From assembly GCF_029873215.1 (NCBI RefSeq), contig NZ_CP123620.1, positions 1,922,001-1,986,000 of the forward strand: a DNA stretch of 64,000 nt, given 5' to 3'. The DNA is from Nocardioides sp. BP30. GTDB lineage: Bacteria; Actinomycetota; Actinomycetes; Propionibacteriales; Nocardioidaceae. Of the stretch, positions 61,303 to 64,000 are shown one piece after another (position 1 is the first letter of the stretch; the number at the start of each line of letters is the position of its first letter). The position numbers were made by a program, and so were the translations under genes. The notes under the pieces are model-generated. The model was not told the origin of the DNA. It ran no database searches and saw nothing but the letters and a program-made list of their open reading frames with translations.

Positions 61303-62057
61303 TGGGCCCGGCCTCCTCGGGCACGGGCGAGCAGGGCCTCGCGGCGGGCCGCGAAGGAGTCGGCGTCCGCCATGGTGAAGCCGCCGCTGGCATAGGCGGC
61401 CTCGCGGTTCAGCCCATCGGCCCCGGTGCCGTCGCGGACCTCGTCGTAGACCGAGCGGATGGTGCGCAGCGTGGTGGGCTCGGTCGTGGCGATGGACGAT
61501 GCCAGGGAGATCGCGCGCGGAAGCAGGTCGTCGGGATCGGTCACCTCGCTCACCAGGCCGATCCGGTGAGCGGTCGTCGCGTCGACGTAGTCGCCGGTGA
61601 AGGACATCCGCCGCGCCCAGGCCTGGCCGACCGCCTGGGGGAGCCGGGCCGTCAGCCCCCAGCCGGGGATGACGCCGACGCGCGCGTGCGTGTCGGCGAA
61701 GCGGGCGTTCGTCGAGGCGATCCGGAAGTCGCACGCGAGGGCGAGCTCGAGACCGCCCGTCACGGCGACCCCGTTGATCGCCGCGATGATCGGATGCGGC
61801 GAACCGATGAGCGGAGCGATGTCGTCGGGCCCGAAGTCGGCCCCGCCCCCGAGCGCGTCCAGATCCAGGCCGGCGCAGAACGCCGCGCCCGCACCGGTGA
61901 GCACGATCGCCCGCACCTCGGGGTCCTCGGCGAGGTCGCGCAGCTGGCCACCCAGCGCCGCCAGGAGGCCAGGAGTCAGGGCGTTGTACTTCGCCGGTCG
62001 GTCCAGCGTCAGCACGGCGACGCCTGGTGCGGGACGGTCAAGCCGGACGTCGCTCAC
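61299..62057 (-). CDS. Enoyl-CoA hydratase/isomerase-family protein
   Basis: A 252-residue crotonase beginning at a GTG with GAGGAGA upstream. The oxyanion segment AAFCAGLDLDALGG and NGVAVTGGLELALAC (first Glu) are present. The second catalytic Glu position reads RFADTHARVGVIPGWG, with no Glu, a pattern common in actinobacterial EchA proteins that often catalyse something other than simple hydration. It is divergent from the ligase at 62179 across an operator. Confidence 0.88.
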   Translation of the reverse strand: MSDVRLDRPAPGVAVLTLDRPAKYNALTPGLLAALGGQLRDLAEDPEVRAIVLTGAGAAFCAGLDLDALGGGADFGPDDIAPLIGSPHPIIAAINGVAVTGGLELALACDFRIASTNARFADTHARVGVIPGWGLTARLPQAVGQAWARRMSFTGDYVDATTAHRIGLVSEVTDPDDLLPRAISLASSIATTEPTTLRTIRSVYDEVRDGTGADGLNREAAYASGGFTMADADSFAARREALLARARGGRAQ

Positions 62058-62079
62058 GTGGTCTCCTCGGTTTGAGATG

Positions 62080-62095
62080 AATCATGTAACTGATA
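62080..62095. promoter_or_regulatory. Regulon palindrome, copy 8 (hydratase / ligase)
   Basis: AATCATGTAACTGATA matches the consensus at 13/16. It lies 23 bases before the hydratase start and 84 before the divergent ligase start. Confidence 0.72.
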
Positions 62096-62178
62096 TACCC
62101 AATCATGCCGCATTGGTCTATGGTTTCTGTGACGCGGGCCACGACCCGTCGTCGTCGACGTACCGAGGGAGTTCGTGC

Positions 62179-63672
62179 ATGAACCTGACGATGCTGCTCG
62201 AGATGGCCGCAGACGGCTTCGGCGACCGGGTGGTCGTCGGCCGGAGCGGAAGCGGGCTGACAGCGGCTGAGCTGAAGAGCGCAGCCCTGCGGGGCGCGGA
62301 GCAGATCGAGGCCACGGGGGCCGACGCGGTCGTCTACCTCGCGATCAACGGACCGGCGTTCCCGGTCGCCATGTTCGCGGCCGCGTACGCCGGGGTGCCG
62401 CTCGTGCCGCTCAACTTCCGACTCGGCGCCGAGCAGCTCGACAGCCTGCTGGCCCAGCACCCGGGTGCGCTGGCGATCGGCGACGCCGCCGCCCACTCGA
62501 TCCTGGGCAAGCACCGGATGCGCGCCTTCACCACCGAGAGATGGCTCGAGCTGACCACCGAGGGCCCGGCGCCCGCGGACAGGTTCGTCGAGTCCGAGGC
62601 GCCGGCCGTGATCATCTACACCTCCGGGACGACGTCGGCTCCCAAGGGCGTGCTGCTGCGCCACGACAACCTGACCAGCTACGTGGTCGGATCGGTCGAC
62701 TTCATGTCCGCCGACGCCGGTCAGGCCGCGCTCGTCAGCGTGCCGCCCTACCACATCGCGGCCGTCGCCAACGTCATCACGAACCTGTACGCCGGGCGCC
62801 GCTCCATCGTGCTCGAGCGCTTCGAGCCGGCCGAGTGGCTGGAGATCGTGCGTCGCGAGAAGGTCACCAACGCCCTGGTCGTGCCCACGATGCTCGCCCG
62901 CATCGTCGACTGTGAGGCCGACAAGAGCGTGCCGTCGCTGCGCAGCCTGGCCTACGGCGGCGCGCCGATGCCTGCGAACGTCATCCACCGTGCGCTCGAG
63001 TCGTGGCCCGAGGTCGACTTCGTCAACGCCTACGGACTGACCGAGACCAGTTCCACCGTCGCGGTGCTCACTCCCGAGGACCACCGAGAGGCGATGGCCT
63101 CCTCCCACCCCTCGGTCCGGGAGCGGCTCTCCTCGGTCGGGCGCCCCGTGCCCGGTGTCGAGATCCAGATCCGCGACGCCGAGGATCGCGTCCTGGCGCC
63201 GGGGGAGAAGGGTCGGATCTGCGTCCGCGGCGCCCAGGTCTCCGCGGAGTACGCCGGGATCGGGCGGCTCGTGGACGCCGACGGGTGGTTCGACACCCGC
63301 GATGAGGGCTTCGTCGACGAGGAGGGCTATGTCTTCGTCGGGGGCCGCCGCGACGACACCATCATCCGCGGGGCGGAGAACATCGCACCGGCCGAGATCG
63401 AGGAGGTGCTGTTCCGGCACCCCGCGATCGCGGACGTCGCCGTGATCGGTGTCCCCGACGAGGAGTGGGGTCAGCGCATCGTCGCCGTGGCCGTCCAGCG
63501 CGACGGCCAGCAGGTCGACTCCGAGGAGCTGCGCGAGTTCGTCCGCGGCACCTTGCGCAGCAGCAAGACGCCGGACGAGATCGTGTTCTGGACCGAGATG
63601 CCGCGCACGGAGACCGGCAAGCTGGTACGTCGGCAGGTCGTCGCCCGGTTCGAGCAGCAGCACGTGGGCTGA
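62179..63672 (+). CDS. AMP-forming acyl-CoA ligase
   Basis: A 497-residue ANL enzyme: IYTSGTTSAPKGV (A3), NAYGLTETSSTV (A5), WFDTRDEGFVDEEGYVF (A7), GRRDDTIIRGAENIAPAEIE and PRTETGKLVRRQV with the catalytic Lys. The A7 motif reads DTRDEG where TGDLG is usual, a common FadD variant. It activates a carboxylic acid for the local pathway and is followed two bases later by a second ligase gene, so two ligases are co-transcribed. Confidence 0.9.
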   Translation: MNLTMLLEMAADGFGDRVVVGRSGSGLTAAELKSAALRGAEQIEATGADAVVYLAINGPAFPVAMFAAAYAGVPLVPLNFRLGAEQLDSLLAQHPGALAIGDAAAHSILGKHRMRAFTTERWLELTTEGPAPADRFVESEAPAVIIYTSGTTSAPKGVLLRHDNLTSYVVGSVDFMSADAGQAALVSVPPYHIAAVANVITNLYAGRRSIVLERFEPAEWLEIVRREKVTNALVVPTMLARIVDCEADKSVPSLRSLAYGGAPMPANVIHRALESWPEVDFVNAYGLTETSSTVAVLTPEDHREAMASSHPSVRERLSSVGRPVPGVEIQIRDAEDRVLAPGEKGRICVRGAQVSAEYAGIGRLVDADGWFDTRDEGFVDEEGYVFVGGRRDDTIIRGAENIAPAEIEEVLFRHPAIADVAVIGVPDEEWGQRIVAVAVQRDGQQVDSEELREFVRGTLRSSKTPDEIVFWTEMPRTETGKLVRRQVVARFEQQHVG

Positions 63673-63674
63673 GC

Positions 63675-64000
63675 GTGGATCTCACCGCATGGGCCGCACG
63701 GCAGCCGGAGAAGGTGGCCGTCGTCGACGCTTCCGGGACGGCGCTCACCTACGGGCAGCTCGAGGCTCGGTCCAACCGGATCGCCCACCTGCTGCGACGC
63801 CTCGGGTTGTCGGCGGGGGACCACCTCGCCGTTCTCAGCGAGAACACGGTCGACCTCTTCCCGATCGTGTGGGCGGCACAGCGGACGGGGCTGCTGTACA
63901 CCCTGGTCAACTGGCACCTGACCGCCGACGAGGCGGCGTACATCGTCGAGAACTGCGACGCTCGGGTGCTGATCGCGAGCGGCCGGCTGGCGGAGCTGGC
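63675..64000 (+). CDS. AMP-forming acyl-CoA ligase, N-terminal fragment
   Basis: A GTG start two bases after the previous ligase opens a frame to the right edge (108 codons). VDLTAWAARQPEKVAVVDAS, TYGQLEARSNRIAHLLRR, SENTVDLFPIVWAAQRTGLLY and NWHLTADEAAYIVENC are the N-terminal domain of fatty-acyl-CoA ligases (A1/A2 region). The nucleotide-binding P-loop would lie beyond the window. It is probably co-expressed with the ligase at 62179. Confidence 0.88.
   Translation, partial: MDLTAWAARQPEKVAVVDASGTALTYGQLEARSNRIAHLLRRLGLSAGDHLAVLSENTVDLFPIVWAAQRTGLLYTLVNWHLTADEAAYIVENCDARVLIASGRLAEL

Overview
The window comes from a high-GC actinobacterium, most likely a nocardioform member of the Propionibacteriales such as Nocardioides or Pimelobacter. 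The evidence is the base composition, the frequent GTG/TTG starts, the four-base stop/start overlaps, and a conserved actinobacterial block at 0.3-8.2 kb (DUF3093, dut, DUF3710, OB-fold, DUF3159, ceoC, ceoB, APC permease, TRAM methyltransferase). That block has nearly the same gene content as Rv2698-Rv2689c of Mycobacterium tuberculosis. The genus is an inference. No rRNA, tRNA, insertion sequence, phage gene or CRISPR array was seen.

Layout. (1) 0-8.2 kb: conserved chromosomal block with short tandem repeats at 3.2-3.4 kb. (2) 8.3-16.8 kb: a leftward operon of seven overlapping genes (lipoprotein binding protein, ABC ATPase, double-domain permease, adenosine-deaminase-like hydrolase, NtaA/SnaA-type flavin monooxygenase, flavin reductase, aldo/keto reductase) with a divergent LysR regulator; it looks like an uptake-and-oxidation system for a small organic, perhaps heterocyclic, nutrient. 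(3) 16.9-19.7 kb: a secreted phosphoesterase and a two-gene ABC exporter. (4) 19.7-64 kb: about 45 kb of CoA-dependent catabolic genes. These include six acyl-CoA dehydrogenase genes (one a two-domain fusion), four AMP-forming and one ADP-forming CoA ligases, four thiolase-fold proteins, two stand-alone enoyl-CoA hydratases and one fused to a thiolase, an alpha-methylacyl-CoA racemase, four short-chain dehydrogenases, three thioesterases, two F420-type luciferase-like oxidoreductases with an F420:NADP oxidoreductase, two APH-fold kinases, an aldehyde dehydrogenase, and four regulators (three TetR, one GntR).

How the genes work together. Part 4 looks like one regulon. A palindrome close to AATCAGTTAACTGATT occurs at eight promoters (a ninth copy is degenerate) between 20.9 and 62.1 kb, in front of nearly every operon head, sometimes extended to an almost perfect 26-bp inverted repeat. 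The gene content implies activation of a carboxylic acid to its CoA ester, epimerisation of a methyl branch (racemase), beta-oxidation by a FadE34-like fused dehydrogenase, retro-aldol cleavage by an Ltp2/DUF35-like pair, and handling of 4-hydroxyacyl-CoA through split versions of the ACAD10/ACAD11 kinase-dehydrogenase. F420 and mycofactocin appear to be involved as redox cofactors. The combination suggests side-chain or ring-remnant degradation of a branched isoprenoid, steroid-like or lactone-forming compound. No ring-opening oxygenase or steroid ring gene is in the window, so the substrate is unknown.
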